This document shows positions 35,537 through 44,335 of a DNA stretch of 64,000 bases, piece by piece. The translations under genes and the position numbers were made by a program. The notes below the pieces were generated by a model that searched no databases, had not been told where the DNA came from, and worked only from the letters and a program-made list of their open reading frames with translations. Numbering within the stretch: the stretch's first letter is position 1; the number at the start of each line of letters is the position of its first letter. This DNA comes from Bradyrhizobium yuanmingense (lineage in GTDB: Bacteria; Pseudomonadota; Alphaproteobacteria; Rhizobiales; Xanthobacteraceae). The stretch is from contig NZ_FMAE01000004.1 of assembly GCF_900094575.1 (NCBI RefSeq), forward strand, positions 186,001 through 250,000, read 5' to 3'.

Positions 35537-36028
35537 ATGGGACAGACTTTGCCAAAGCCCGCACTGAGGCCCTTCCTGCCGGCGGATGTGCCGATGCTCG
35601 CCGCGATCTTCGCCGCCAGCATCGAGGAGTTGACCGGCGACGATTATAGCGAGGCGCAGCAGGAAGCCTGGATGGCGGCGGCCGAGGACGAGGAGTTCGG
35701 CAAGCGGCTTGCGTCCGACCTGACGCTGATCGCGACGCTGGAAGGCTCGCCTGTCGGCTTCGCCTCGCTGCGCGGCAATGATCACATCCGCATGCTCTAT
35801 GTGCATCCGGCCGTGGCCGGGCAGGGCATCGCGACCATGCTGGTCGACGCGCTGGAGAAGCTCGCCGGCGGCCGCGGCGCCAAGAGCCTCTCGGTCGACG
35901 CCAGCGATACCGCGGAGGGCTTCTTCGCCAAGCGCGGCTACACCGCCCAGCAGCGCAACAGCGTCACCATCAACGACGAGTGGCTCGCCAACACCACCAT
36001 GAAGAAGACGCTCGGAGCGGGGCAATGA
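35537..36028 (+). CDS. GNAT-family acetyltransferase
   Basis: A 163-residue GNAT protein. Motif A, the acetyl-CoA pyrophosphate loop, is visible as MLYVHPAVAGQGIATMLVDAL (V-x-P-x-x-x-G-x-G-I-A). The N-terminus LRPFLPADVPMLAAIFAASI is typical, and the C-terminus shows the usual AEGFFAKRGYT strand-helix. It should transfer an acetyl group from acetyl-CoA to an amine; the acceptor is unknown. AGGA precedes the ATG. The stop overlaps the next start (ATGA), coupling it to cimA. Confidence 0.85.
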   Translation: MGQTLPKPALRPFLPADVPMLAAIFAASIEELTGDDYSEAQQEAWMAAAEDEEFGKRLASDLTLIATLEGSPVGFASLRGNDHIRMLYVHPAVAGQGIATMLVDALEKLAGGRGAKSLSVDASDTAEGFFAKRGYTAQQRNSVTINDEWLANTTMKKTLGAGQ

Positions 36029-37623
36029 GCAAGCAGCGTCTCTATCTGTTCGACACCACGCTGCGCGATGGGGCGCAGACCAATGGCGTCGACTTCACGC
36101 TGGCCGACAAGCAGGTCATCGCGGCGATGCTCGATGATCTCGGCATCGACTATGTCGAGGGCGGCTATCCCGGCGCCAATCCGCTCGATACGGAGTTCTT
36201 TGGCTCCAAGCCCAAGCTCAATCATGCGCGCTTCACCGCCTTCGGCATGACGCGGCGGGCGGGCCGCTCGGTGTCCAACGATCCTGGGGTCGCGGGCCTT
36301 TTGGAAGCGAAGGCGGACGCGATCTGCTTCGTGGCGAAGGCGTCGGCCTATCAGGTCCGCGTCGCGCTGGAGACCACGAAGGGAGAAAACCTCGCCTCGA
36401 TCCGCGACAGCGTCGCGGCGGCGAAGGCGGCCGGCCGCGAGGTGATGCTCGATTGCGAGCATTTCTTCGACGGCTACAAGGAAGACGCCGCCTTCGCGCT
36501 CGCCTGCGCCAAGGCCGCCTTCGATGCCGGTGCGCGTTGGGTGGTGCTGTGCGACACCAACGGCGGCACCATGCCCGATGAGGTCGAGGCCATCGTCAGA
36601 GACGTGACCAGGCACATCCCCGGCGATCACGTCGGCATCCACGCCCATAACGACACCGAGCAGGCGGTGGCCAATTCGCTCGCCGCGGTGCGTGCCGGCG
36701 CGCGGCAGATCCAGGGCACGCTGAACGGCCTCGGCGAGCGCTGCGGCAATGCCAATCTCTGCTCGCTGATCCCGACGCTGAAGCTGAAGACGGGGTTTGC
36801 CGACGCTTTCGAGATCGGCGTCACCACCGAGAAGCTGGCGACGCTCGTCAAGGTGTCGCGCACGCTCGACGACATGCTGAACCGCGTGCCGAACCGGCAT
36901 GCTCCTTACGTCGGCGAGAGCGCCTTCGTCACCAAGACCGGCATCCATGCCTCCGCCGTGCTGAAGGATCCGCAGACCTACGAGCATGTGTTGCCGGAGC
37001 TGGTCGGCAATCACCGCAAGGTGCTGGTGTCCGACCAGGCCGGGCGCTCCAACGTCATCGCCGAGCTCGACCGCGCCGGTATCCCCTACGAGAAGAGCGA
37101 TTCGAAGCTGACGCGTCTCGTCGAGGAATTGAAGGAGCGCGAGGCGGCCGGCTATGCCTATGAATCCGCCAACGCCTCGTTCGAGCTCCTGGCGCGCCGC
37201 ACGCTCGGCAAGGTGCCGCATTATTTCGAGGTCGAGCAGTTCGACGTCAACGTCGAGCAGCGCTACAACGCGCTCGGCGAACGCGTCACGGTGGCGCTCG
37301 CGGTGGTCAAGGTCGACGTCGCCGGCGAGCATCTGATCTCGGCGGCCGAAGGCAACGGTCCCGTCAACGCGCTCGACGTCGCCCTGCGCAAGGACCTCGG
37401 CAAGTACCAGAAGTTCATCGAGGGCCTGACACTGATCGACTATCGCGTCCGTATCCTCAATGGCGGCACCGGCGCGGTCACGCGCGTGCTGATCGAGAGC
37501 GAGGACGAGAACGGCGATCGTTGGACCACCGTCGGCGTGTCCCCGAACATCATCGATGCCTCGTTCCAGGCGCTAATGGATTCGGTAATCTACAAGCTCG
37601 TGAAGTCGGACGCGCCGGCGTAA
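36025..37623 (+). CDS. cimA: (R)-citramalate synthase
   Basis: A 532-residue enzyme of the isopropylmalate/citramalate synthase family. The N-terminal TIM barrel begins FDTTLRDGAQTNGVDFTLADK with the metal-binding Asp and catalytic Arg. Other catalytic segments are LCDTNGGTMP and HAHNDTEQAVANS (HxH metal site) and GTLNGLGERCGN. The C-terminal LeuA dimer/regulatory domain starts near 400. The GAQTNGV start (instead of GEQ.PG) marks the citramalate synthase type. It condenses pyruvate with acetyl-CoA, an isoleucine route independent of threonine. It is coupled to the GNAT gene by ATGA. Confidence 0.9.
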   Translation: MSKQRLYLFDTTLRDGAQTNGVDFTLADKQVIAAMLDDLGIDYVEGGYPGANPLDTEFFGSKPKLNHARFTAFGMTRRAGRSVSNDPGVAGLLEAKADAICFVAKASAYQVRVALETTKGENLASIRDSVAAAKAAGREVMLDCEHFFDGYKEDAAFALACAKAAFDAGARWVVLCDTNGGTMPDEVEAIVRDVTRHIPGDHVGIHAHNDTEQAVANSLAAVRAGARQIQGTLNGLGERCGNANLCSLIPTLKLKTGFADAFEIGVTTEKLATLVKVSRTLDDMLNRVPNRHAPYVGESAFVTKTGIHASAVLKDPQTYEHVLPELVGNHRKVLVSDQAGRSNVIAELDRAGIPYEKSDSKLTRLVEELKEREAAGYAYESANASFELLARRTLGKVPHYFEVEQFDVNVEQRYNALGERVTVALAVVKVDVAGEHLISAAEGNGPVNALDVALRKDLGKYQKFIEGLTLIDYRVRILNGGTGAVTRVLIESEDENGDRWTTVGVSPNIIDASFQALMDSVIYKLVKSDAPA

Positions 37624-37637
37624 CCCCCACGACGACT

Positions 37638-37741
37638 GTCATTCCCCGCGAAGGCGGGGAATCCAGTACGCTGCGGCCCATCGATTTATCTACTGCTGTC
37701 ACGGAGTACTGGATCGCCCGGTCAAGCCGGGCGATGACACC
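37638..37741. repeat. Dispersed palindromic repeat, family D
   Basis: Two hairpins, TTCCCCGC-gaag-GCGGGGAA and ATCGCCCGG-tcaag-CCGGGCGAT, enclose the inverted pair TCCAGTAC...GTACTGGA. TGTCATT at the left edge and GATGACA at the right edge are also partly complementary. It fills the gap between cimA and the VOC gene. The layout resembles Bradyrhizobium intergenic repeats; only one copy occurs in this window. Confidence 0.75.
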
Positions 37742-37764
37742 GAGGATGGGGAAAGGGCACGGCC

Positions 37765-38142
37765 ATGATCGACCACATCTCCGTCGGCGTCAGCGATCTC
37801 GATCGCGCCGCAAAGTTCTACGAGGCGACGCTCGCCGCACTCGGCCTCGCGCGCCTCGTCACGCGGCCGCGGACGATCGGGTTTGGCAAGGCCTATCCGG
37901 AGTTCTGGATCAATCTGCGCGAGGGCATGCCGCGTGTCGCGCCGGAGAGCGGCGTGCACATCTGCCTGCGGGCGAAAACCGCAGCCGAGGTCGATGCGTT
38001 TCACGCAGCTGCGCTGTCCGCTGGCGGCGCCTCCGACGGCGCACCGGGCCTCCGCCCGCACGATCGCGTGCGCTACTACGCCGCCTTCGTCGCCGATCCC
38101 GACGGCAACCGGATCGAGGCGGTGACGTTTCCGCAGGAATAG
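37765..38142 (+). CDS. VOC-family (glyoxalase-like) protein
   Basis: A 125-residue vicinal oxygen chelate protein with two beta-alpha-beta-beta-beta modules. The start MIDHISVGVSDLDRAAKFYE has the His metal ligand; FADPDGN-type sequence appears as FVADPDGNRIEAVTF, with the final Glu ligand. A central His lies in GVHICLRAKT. It binds one metal and could be a glyoxalase, dioxygenase or binding protein; the subfamily gives no substrate. GGGGAAAGG lies about 11 nt upstream. Confidence 0.85.
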   Translation: MIDHISVGVSDLDRAAKFYEATLAALGLARLVTRPRTIGFGKAYPEFWINLREGMPRVAPESGVHICLRAKTAAEVDAFHAAALSAGGASDGAPGLRPHDRVRYYAAFVADPDGNRIEAVTFPQE

Positions 38143-38150
38143 GGACGGTC

Positions 38151-38254
38151 TAAAGCGCGATGCGATTAGGATGGATCGTCATCGCGCTTTAGGTTGTTGT
38201 TTGAGCATGATCTTTTCGGAAAACCGCTTCACACTTTTTCCGGATCATGCTTTA
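38151..38254. repeat. Dispersed repeat, family B (copy 1)
   Basis: It opens TAAAGCGCGAT...ATCGCGCTTTA (inverted pair) and continues GGTTGTTGTTTGAGCATGAT, then TTTTCGGAAAA-type sequence, ending in CCGGATCATGCTTTA. An almost identical copy lies in the opposite orientation at 43633-43735. Its last bases (TTA at 38252-38254) supply the stop codon of the LOG-family gene on the minus strand. Confidence 0.9.
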
Positions 38255-38857
38255 GAGCCGCCGGGCCACGTCGGGCGCGAGATCGCGCTGGTCGTCAGGG
38301 ATCTGCGCCGCCGCGGCGCGCAGCCGTGGGATGATCTCCTCGACCTTGTCCGCCTTCAGGATATCGACGGTGAGGCCGGCGCGGATGAACTGGGTCTGCC
38401 GCATGTGGGCCACCAGGGAGAACAGCGGCTCCCAGAAGCCGTCGACATTGGCGAGCAGCACGGGCTTGGCGTGACGGCCGAGTTGCTGCCAGGTCAGCTG
38501 CTCCACCAGCTCCTCCAGCGTGCCGAGCCCGCCGGGCAGGGCCACGAAGGCGTCGGAGCGCTCGAACATCAGCCGCTTGCGCTCGTGCATGTCGGGCGTG
38601 ACGACCATCTCCTGCACGCGCGTCAGCGCATTCTCGCGCATCCGGAGGAAGTCGGGGATGATGCCGGTGACCATGCCGCCGTGATCCAGCACGGAGGTCG
38701 CAACCGCGCCCATCAGGCCGAGCGAGCCGCCGCCATAAACAAGACGGATCTTGTTTTCCGCCAACGCTCTGCCGAGCGCCTTCGCCGCTTCAATGAAGTT
38801 GGGATTTGTTCCAGGGCCGGAGCCGCAATAGACACAGACGGTTTTGATCGTGCTCAT
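38252..38857 (-). CDS. LOG-family (TIGR00730) Rossmann-fold protein
   Basis: A 201-residue protein of the lysine-decarboxylase-like / LOG family. It begins TVCVYCGSGPGTNPNFIEAA (nucleotide-binding turn), has LVYGGGSLGLMGAVA, and the signature PGGLGTLEELVEQLTW near 116-131, plus KRLMFERSDAFVAL. Family knowledge: LOG proteins hydrolyse cytokinin riboside monophosphates to free bases and ribose 5-phosphate; bacterial members can act on AMP. The Met at 38857 is preferred as the start; the longest frame begins three codons earlier. The stop codon lies in a repeat. Confidence 0.88.
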   Translation of the reverse strand: MSTIKTVCVYCGSGPGTNPNFIEAAKALGRALAENKIRLVYGGGSLGLMGAVATSVLDHGGMVTGIIPDFLRMRENALTRVQEMVVTPDMHERKRLMFERSDAFVALPGGLGTLEELVEQLTWQQLGRHAKPVLLANVDGFWEPLFSLVAHMRQTQFIRAGLTVDILKADKVEEIIPRLRAAAAQIPDDQRDLAPDVARRL

Positions 38858-39057
38858 TGGTGCCATGATGCATTGCAGCGAAGTGGCGTCAAGCCCAAAC
38901 GGTGATTCGATACGTCCGGGAATTTACCGGTAAATCGCGACAAACAATCGAAGATTCGCCATCTGGCGGGGTGCACGGGCATCGGGAAGGCTCTATATGA
39001 CGGGCGAAAATCGTTAATCGCAGTTGCGCCCGCACCCGGCGGGCTTCGGGTTTGTTG

Positions 39058-41016
39058 ATGGACCAACCTCAATCGTTCGACGGCGCCGACGTTCCTGATC
39101 CTTCCGTGGCAGGACCGCAGGCCGGGGCCACGCTGATGGGCACGCTGGCACATCTGTGGCCCTACATCTGGCCCGGCGACCGTTCCGACCTGAAGATGAG
39201 GGTGGTCTGGTCGCTGGTGCTGCTGCTCGCCGCCAAGCTGATCACGCTCACCGTGCCGTTCAGCTTCAAATGGGCGACGGATGCGCTGACCGGCGCCAAC
39301 ACCGCGCCGGTCGCGGCCGACAATTGGCATCTCTGGGTGATCGCCTCGCCCTTGCTGCTGACCGCGAGCTACGGCGTGATGCGCATCTTGATGGCGGTGC
39401 TGACGCAATGGCGCGACGGCATCTTCGCCCGCGTCGCCATGCATGCGGTGCGCAAGCTCGCGACCCTCACCTTCATCCACATGCACGAGCTGTCGCTGCG
39501 CTTTCACCTCGAGCGCAAGACCGGTGGCCTCACGCGCGTGCTCGAGCGCGGCCGCGAGGGCATCGAGGTCATCGTGCGCATGGTGATCCTGCAGCTGATC
39601 CCGACCATCGTCGAGGTCTCGCTGCTGCTGGCGGTGCTGCTCTGGCAATTCGACTGGCGCTACGTGGTCGCGACCCTGATCACGGTCACGCTCTACATGT
39701 ACTACACCTACGTCGCGACCGAGTGGCGGATCGGCATCCGCCGCAAGATGAACGATTCCGACACCGAGGCGAACACCAAGGCGATCGACTCGCTGCTCAA
39801 CTACGAGACGGTGAAGTATTTCAGTGCCGAGGCACGCGAGGCGCAGCGCTACGACAGGTCGGTCGAGCGCTACGAGGAGGCGAGCGTCCGCACCTACACC
39901 TCGCTCGCGGTGCTCAACACAGGCCAGGCGGTGATCTTCACGCTGGGCCTGACCGCGACCATGCTGATGTGCGCGATCGGCGTGCGCAACGGCACCAACA
40001 CGGTCGGCGATTTCGTGCTGGTCAACGCCATGATGATCCAGCTCTACCAGCCGCTGAACTTCATGGGCATGGTCTATCGCGAGATCAAGCAGGCGATCAT
40101 CGACATCGAGAAGATGTTCGGCGTGCTCAGCCGCGAGGCCGAGATCAAGGACGCGCCTGGCGCGAAGCCGCTGGTCATCTCCGCCGGCACGGTGCGCTTC
40201 GAGGACGTGCGCTTTGCCTATGAGCCGGCGCGCCCCATCCTCAAGGGCATCAGCTTCGAAGTGCCGGCCGGCAAGACGGTTGCCATCGTCGGCCCCTCTG
40301 GCGCCGGCAAATCGACCATCTCGCGGCTTCTGTTTCGCCTCTATGATGTCTCCGGCGGCAGGATCCTGATCGACGGCCAGGACATCCGCGAGGTCACGCA
40401 GGCCAGCCTGCGCGCATCGATCGGCATGGTGCCGCAGGATACCGTGCTGTTCAACGACACCATCCGCTACAACATCCGCTACGGCCGCTGGGACGCGACC
40501 GATGCCGAGGTCGAGGAGGCGGCGCGGCTGGCGCAGATCGACCACTTCATCCGCATGGCGCCGAAGGGCTACGAGACCCAGGTTGGCGAGCGCGGCCTGA
40601 AGCTGTCGGGCGGCGAGAAGCAGCGGGTCGCGATCGCGCGCACGGTGCTCAAGGCGCCGCCGATCCTGGTGCTCGACGAGGCGACCTCGGCGCTCGACAC
40701 CCATACGGAGCACGAGATCCAGGGGGCGCTCGACCGCGTGGCGAAGAACCGCACCTCCCTGGTGATCGCGCATCGGCTTTCCACCATCGTCGGCGCCGAC
40801 GAGATCATCGTGCTGAACCAGGGCCGCATCGCCGAGCGCGGCACTCACGCGAGCCTGCTCGCGCAGGGCGGGCTCTATGCCAGCATGTGGAACAGGCAGC
40901 GCGAGGCCGAGGAGGCCCGCGAGAAGCTGGCCAAGATGGCCGACACCAATGCCGCGCCTAACCGGGAGCCGCCGCCGGTCGATGATAGCCTGACGACGCC
41001 CGCGGCGGCGGAGTGA
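39058..41016 (+). CDS. ABC exporter, ATM1/HMT1 type (fused permease and ATPase)
   Basis: A 652-residue half-transporter. The membrane domain (about 35-340) contains the ALTLTFIHMHELSLRFHLERKTGG-like region (seen as TFIHMHELSLRFHLERKTGG), typical of the ATM1 branch, plus NYETVKYFSAEAREA. The ATPase domain has Walker A VGPSGAGKST near 411, the Q-loop MVPQDTVLFND, the signature LSGGEKQRVAIAR, Walker B ILVLDEATSALD and the H-loop AHRLST. ATM1-like proteins export glutathione derivatives or polysulfides, aiding iron-sulfur biogenesis or metal resistance. ATG 39058 is preferred over two TTG codons just before it. It is the first of a run with psd and pssA. Confidence 0.92.
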   Translation: MDQPQSFDGADVPDPSVAGPQAGATLMGTLAHLWPYIWPGDRSDLKMRVVWSLVLLLAAKLITLTVPFSFKWATDALTGANTAPVAADNWHLWVIASPLLLTASYGVMRILMAVLTQWRDGIFARVAMHAVRKLATLTFIHMHELSLRFHLERKTGGLTRVLERGREGIEVIVRMVILQLIPTIVEVSLLLAVLLWQFDWRYVVATLITVTLYMYYTYVATEWRIGIRRKMNDSDTEANTKAIDSLLNYETVKYFSAEAREAQRYDRSVERYEEASVRTYTSLAVLNTGQAVIFTLGLTATMLMCAIGVRNGTNTVGDFVLVNAMMIQLYQPLNFMGMVYREIKQAIIDIEKMFGVLSREAEIKDAPGAKPLVISAGTVRFEDVRFAYEPARPILKGISFEVPAGKTVAIVGPSGAGKSTISRLLFRLYDVSGGRILIDGQDIREVTQASLRASIGMVPQDTVLFNDTIRYNIRYGRWDATDAEVEEAARLAQIDHFIRMAPKGYETQVGERGLKLSGGEKQRVAIARTVLKAPPILVLDEATSALDTHTEHEIQGALDRVAKNRTSLVIAHRLSTIVGADEIIVLNQGRIAERGTHASLLAQGGLYASMWNRQREAEEAREKLAKMADTNAAPNREPPPVDDSLTTPAAAE

Positions 41017-41032
41017 CCTTGTCTCCGGTCCC

Positions 41033-41065
41033 AAGTCTGGCCTAAACAAAGTCTGGCCTAAACAA
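41033..41065 (+). repeat. 16-bp tandem duplication
   Basis: The unit AAGTCTGGCCTAAACA occurs twice in direct succession (41033-41048 and 41049-41064), in the gap between the ABC exporter and psd, about 50 bp before psd. It probably arose by slippage. No function is apparent. Confidence 0.85.
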
Positions 41066-41112
41066 GCCCGCGCGACGACCCCGTGGCATTAACCCCCGAC
41101 CGGCAAAAAGCA

Positions 41113-41811
41113 ATGTCCATTCTCGATTCGATCCAGCGTCAGATCCCGCCGATCCACAAGGAGGGCTATCCCTTCATCGGCGCCTTTGCGCTGGCGAGCC
41201 TGCTCCTGTTCTGGCTGTGGTCGCCGCTGGGGTGGATCGGCACGATCCTGACCGTTTGGTGCGCGCTGTTCTTCCGCGATCCCGTCCGTGTGACGCCGGC
41301 GCGCGAGGGTCTCGTGGTGTCGCCGGCCGACGGGCGTGTCTCCATGATCACCATGGCGCTGCCGCCGGCCGAGCTCGGGCTCGGCGACCGGCCGCTGCCG
41401 CGCGTCTCGATCTTCATGAGCGTGTTCAATTGCCACGTGAACCGCGCGCCCGTGGCGGGCAGGGTGGATCGTATCGCCTACCGGCCCGGCCTCTTCATCA
41501 ACGCCGAGCTCGACAAGGCGAGCGAGGACAACGAGCGCAACTCGCTGGTGATCACGACGCCGACGGCGCGGATCGGCGTGGTCCAGATCGCCGGCCTGGT
41601 CGCCAAGCGCATCGTCTGCTTCGTCAAGGAGGGGCAGGCGATCGGCGCCGGCGAGCGTTTCGGCCTGATCCGCTTCGGCTCGCGCCTCGACGTCTACCTG
41701 CCCGTGGGCACCAAGGCGCTGGTCTCGGAAGGGCAGACCGCGGTCGCCGGAGAGACGATCCTGGCCGACCTTGCCGGCGACGACCCGGGCCGCGCGTTCC
41801 GCGCCAATTAA
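41113..41811 (+). CDS. psd: Phosphatidylserine decarboxylase proenzyme
   Basis: A 232-residue short-form Psd. Recognised features are the N-terminal hydrophobic segment ([17 protein letters not shown]), [20 protein letters not shown], the conserved [16 protein letters not shown] with catalytic His, and the self-cleavage site as Gly-Ser in [11 protein letters not shown] near residue 189, where the Ser becomes the pyruvoyl group. It converts phosphatidylserine to phosphatidylethanolamine at the inner membrane. The start at 41113 (MSILDSIQ) is used because the longer frame adds ten residues without an SD. pssA follows 86 nt later, so substrate maker and consumer are adjacent. Confidence 0.95.
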   Translation: MSILDSIQRQIPPIHKEGYPFIGAFALASLLLFWLWSPLGWIGTILTVWCALFFRDPVRVTPAREGLVVSPADGRVSMITMALPPAELGLGDRPLPRVSIFMSVFNCHVNRAPVAGRVDRIAYRPGLFINAELDKASEDNERNSLVITTPTARIGVVQIAGLVAKRIVCFVKEGQAIGAGERFGLIRFGSRLDVYLPVGTKALVSEGQTAVAGETILADLAGDDPGRAFRAN

Positions 41812-41897
41812 CCAATAGTCGGTGCTCGCAGGCGTTCCGCCGCAATGGCGGACGGCGGCGCGGCTTGCTATATCTCGCCTCGAGATAAGGACGAGCC

Positions 41898-42779
41898 ATG
41901 ACGCCTTACGATTTCAAGGATCCCGACGTCCGCCGCCGGCGGTTCCGACCGATCCCGGTGCGGATGCTGGTGCCCAACGTCATCACGCTGCTGGCGATCT
42001 GCGCCGGCCTGACCTCGATCCGCCTGTCGATCGAAGGGCGGATGACGCTCGCGGTCTATGCAATCGTGTTCGCCGCCGCGCTCGACGGCATCGATGGCCG
42101 CATCGCGCGCATGATCAAGGGGCAGTCGAAGTTCGGCGCCGAGCTCGACAGTCTCGCCGACTTCGTCAATTTCGGCGTGGCGCCCGGCCTGATGCTGTAT
42201 TTCTGGCAGCTGCACGAGCTCGGCAATGCCGGCTGGATCGCCGCCATGGTGTTCGCGATATCCGGCGGCCTGCGGCTCGCCCGCTTCAATGCCACCATGG
42301 ACGATCCGAACAAGCCGGCCTTCGCCGCCAATTTCTTCACCGGCGTGCCGGCGCCCGCCGGCGCGATCACCGTGCTGCTGCCGATCTATGTCGCGTTCCT
42401 CGACGTCGGGCGCACACCTGCGGCGGTGACCGCGGCCTACACGCTTCTGATCGCGTTTCTGATGGTGTCGCGCCTGCCGGTGTTCTCCGGCAAGACCAAG
42501 CGGATGCGCGTGCCGCCCGAGCTGGTGCTGCCGGCCTTCGTCGCCGTGATCGTCTTCATCGCGCTCCTGATCGCCTATCCCTGGCACGTGCTGTCGATCG
42601 GCACGGTGCTGTACCTCCTCGCGCTGCCGCTCGGCTACAAATCCTATCGCGACCAGGCGCGCGCGATGGAAGCCACCGCGCCGGCGGGAGGCGAGGTCCC
42701 GTCACCGCCCTCGGCGCCGACGCTGGCGAATTTGTCGGAGCCGCCGCAAGACGACGATCGGCCCGGACGACTGCACTAA
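41898..42779 (+). CDS. pssA: CDP-diacylglycerol--serine O-phosphatidyltransferase
   Basis: A 293-residue membrane enzyme of the CDP-alcohol phosphotransferase family. The signature D-G-x2-A-R-x8-G-x3-D-x3-D is seen as DGIDGRIARMIKGQSKFGAE followed by LDSLADF, near residues 57-80. About eight hydrophobic helices follow, ending with a polar Pro-rich tail. It makes phosphatidylserine from CDP-diacylglycerol and serine; Psd then decarboxylates it. AAGGACGAG lies upstream of the ATG. This psd-pssA pair is the usual alphaproteobacterial arrangement. Confidence 0.95.
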   Translation: MTPYDFKDPDVRRRRFRPIPVRMLVPNVITLLAICAGLTSIRLSIEGRMTLAVYAIVFAAALDGIDGRIARMIKGQSKFGAELDSLADFVNFGVAPGLMLYFWQLHELGNAGWIAAMVFAISGGLRLARFNATMDDPNKPAFAANFFTGVPAPAGAITVLLPIYVAFLDVGRTPAAVTAAYTLLIAFLMVSRLPVFSGKTKRMRVPPELVLPAFVAVIVFIALLIAYPWHVLSIGTVLYLLALPLGYKSYRDQARAMEATAPAGGEVPSPPSAPTLANLSEPPQDDDRPGRLH

Positions 42780-42903
42780 AGCGCTCCTCGCGGATATCTG
42801 CCATGAAGCCTGCCTGAGTTGGGTCGAGGTCCGATCTCGGCTATATCGCCCTTGTGCCGGCGGCATCGCGCAATCAATCGCCGCCAACCTGGGAGAGAAC
42901 GCC

Positions 42904-43623
42904 GTGACCAATTCCGCGACCGGGCCGCTGCCCGCTTCCGTCCTCGAAGCGCTGGGCCGTTACGATACGCCGACGATCTGCAACGCCATGGAGATCGTGG
43001 CGCCCGAGCGGCGGCTGATCGGCTACACCACCAAGCAGCTGGTCTGTCCGTTTCCCGACCTGCCGCCGATCGTCGGCTATGCCCGCACGGTGACGATCCG
43101 CTCGGTTCTGAAGTCATCGCTTCCGGCCGAGGAGCAGTCCAAGCGCCGAATCGCATATTACGAATATGTCGGCACCGGCCATGGCCCGCGCATCTCGGTG
43201 ATCCAGGACATCGACGGACCCGACGTCGGCTATGGCGCGTTCTGGGGCGAGGTACAGAGCAACGTGCACAAGGCGCTCGGCTGCCTCGGCGTCATCACCG
43301 ACGGCTCGATCCGCGACATCCCGCAATGGGCGCCAGGGTTCCAGGCGCTAGCCGGCTCGATCGGCCCGTCGCACGCCTGGGTGCACGCGGAAAGCTTTGG
43401 CGGCGAGGTGCGCGTCGCCGGCATGACCGTGAAGTCGGACGACCTCATCCACGCCGACCGGCATGGCGCCATCGTGATCCCGCTCGACCTTGCCGCAAAG
43501 CTGCCGGAGGCGGCCGAACTGTGCGGCCGCCGCGAGACGCCGATCCTGGAGATCGCCCGCAGTCCCGACTTCTCGCTCGAGAAGCTCAAGGCCGCGCTGA
43601 AGCGCTCTGCGGAGATCCATTGA
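42904..43623 (+). CDS. RraA-like / HMG aldolase family protein
   Basis: A 239-residue protein of the RraA (4-hydroxy-4-methyl-2-oxoglutarate aldolase) superfamily. The family's Gly-rich site and catalytic R-D are seen in GVITDGSIRDIPQ near 135-147. RADRHGAIVIP-type sequence (HADRHGAIVIPLDLA) matches the conserved C-terminal strand. The start is GTG at 42904 with TGGGAGAG upstream. Members act as aldolases/oxaloacetate decarboxylases with divalent metal, or as RNase E regulators. I cannot tell which applies. It is followed directly by the inverted copy of repeat B. Confidence 0.85.
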   Translation: MTNSATGPLPASVLEALGRYDTPTICNAMEIVAPERRLIGYTTKQLVCPFPDLPPIVGYARTVTIRSVLKSSLPAEEQSKRRIAYYEYVGTGHGPRISVIQDIDGPDVGYGAFWGEVQSNVHKALGCLGVITDGSIRDIPQWAPGFQALAGSIGPSHAWVHAESFGGEVRVAGMTVKSDDLIHADRHGAIVIPLDLAAKLPEAAELCGRRETPILEIARSPDFSLEKLKAALKRSAEIH

Positions 43624-43632
43624 CGGCTGCTG

Positions 43633-43735
43633 GAGCGTGATCCGGAAAAGTGTGTAGCGGTTTTCCGAAAAGATCATGCTCAAACAATAACCTAAAGCGC
43701 GATGACGATTGATCCTAATCGCATCGCGCTTTAGG
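43633..43735. repeat. Dispersed repeat, family B (copy 2, inverted)
   Basis: Near-identical reverse complement of 38151-38254: GATCCGGAAAAGTG, then GGTTTTCCGAAAAGATCATG, then AACCTAAAGCGCGATGACGA and CGCATCGCGCTTTA. Differences are a few substitutions and one base in a T run. The two copies face each other over 5.4 kb. Confidence 0.9.
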
Positions 43736-43740
43736 GCAAT

Positions 43741-44034
43741 CTACGGCCCGGACGACGGCCGAATGCCGCCTTGCTCGGTCAGAAGCAGGGCGACTTGATC
43801 CGGTTCTCCGAGCACGGCGGCTGCGCATCCGATCAGGGTGAAGCCGCCGGCAAGGTCCCAGAGGGTGATATCGTCTGCGCTGTTGGAGCTGCGCATCAAC
43901 CGCGCCGCGAGCACGGCGAAGGCGGCCTCGATAAAGAGCAGCACGCTGAACGCCGGAAGCACGAGTTCCGCCTCGAGCAGGTGGAACGCCAGCGCCGCGG
44001 GCAGCGCCGTGAGTAGACCGAATAGCATCAACAT
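43741..44034 (-). CDS. Small membrane protein of unknown function
   Basis: A 97-residue protein with about three hydrophobic segments: MLMLFGLLTALPAALAFHLL, then VLPAFSVLLFIEAAFAVLAA, then LWDLAGGFTLIGCAAAVLG. The connecting loop is polar (RSSNSADDIT). There is no family I recognise. It begins at an ATG without a strong SD and ends 6 bp from repeat B. The amino-acid composition is that of a real membrane protein, but the evidence is otherwise thin. Confidence 0.55.
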   Translation of the reverse strand: MLMLFGLLTALPAALAFHLLEAELVLPAFSVLLFIEAAFAVLAARLMRSSNSADDITLWDLAGGFTLIGCAAAVLGEPDQVALLLTEQGGIRPSSGP

Positions 44035-44335
44035 CGCGCTGGCTCCGCGATTGGCCCTGTCGCAACGCTAGCAGACACCAACTGATCCCCGTCCACGATG
44101 TGGCGGAGGGCCGCAGCCGACGTGACGTGGTGGGCGCCTGATTATGGTTAGCGAAGGGTTGAAATTCCTATCGCTGGACGGCAACCGGGACAAATTGCGG
44201 CGGCAGGCGGCACATCGTCGAGACTTAACCTTTACGCGCCTTTAAGGGCGGCGCTCTAGGGTCTGCGATGCGGTTCGGGGTTGAGCCGCGCCAGCGGCCA
44301 GGACGGCCGTTGTTGCGTAGGCGTTGGAGTCGATC
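44035..44335. other. Intergenic region upstream of the motA-like gene
   Basis: About 300 bp between divergent genes. It contains the candidate CtrA site listed at 44231-44245, and no other supportable feature. Confidence 0.35.
44231..44245. promoter_or_regulatory. Candidate CtrA-binding site
   Basis: TTTA-N7-TTAA matches the alphaproteobacterial CtrA consensus TTAA-N7-TTAA with one mismatch. A further TTAACC lies just before it (44225-44230). It is 91 bp before the motA-like start codon. CtrA controls motility genes in many alphaproteobacteria, but the match is short and may be chance. Confidence 0.3.

Noticed and set aside
38854..41049. Minus-strand frame of 731 codons opposite the ABC exporter
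   Set aside because: Low-complexity Arg/Asp/His composition without motifs; the plus-strand exporter has all ABC motifs.
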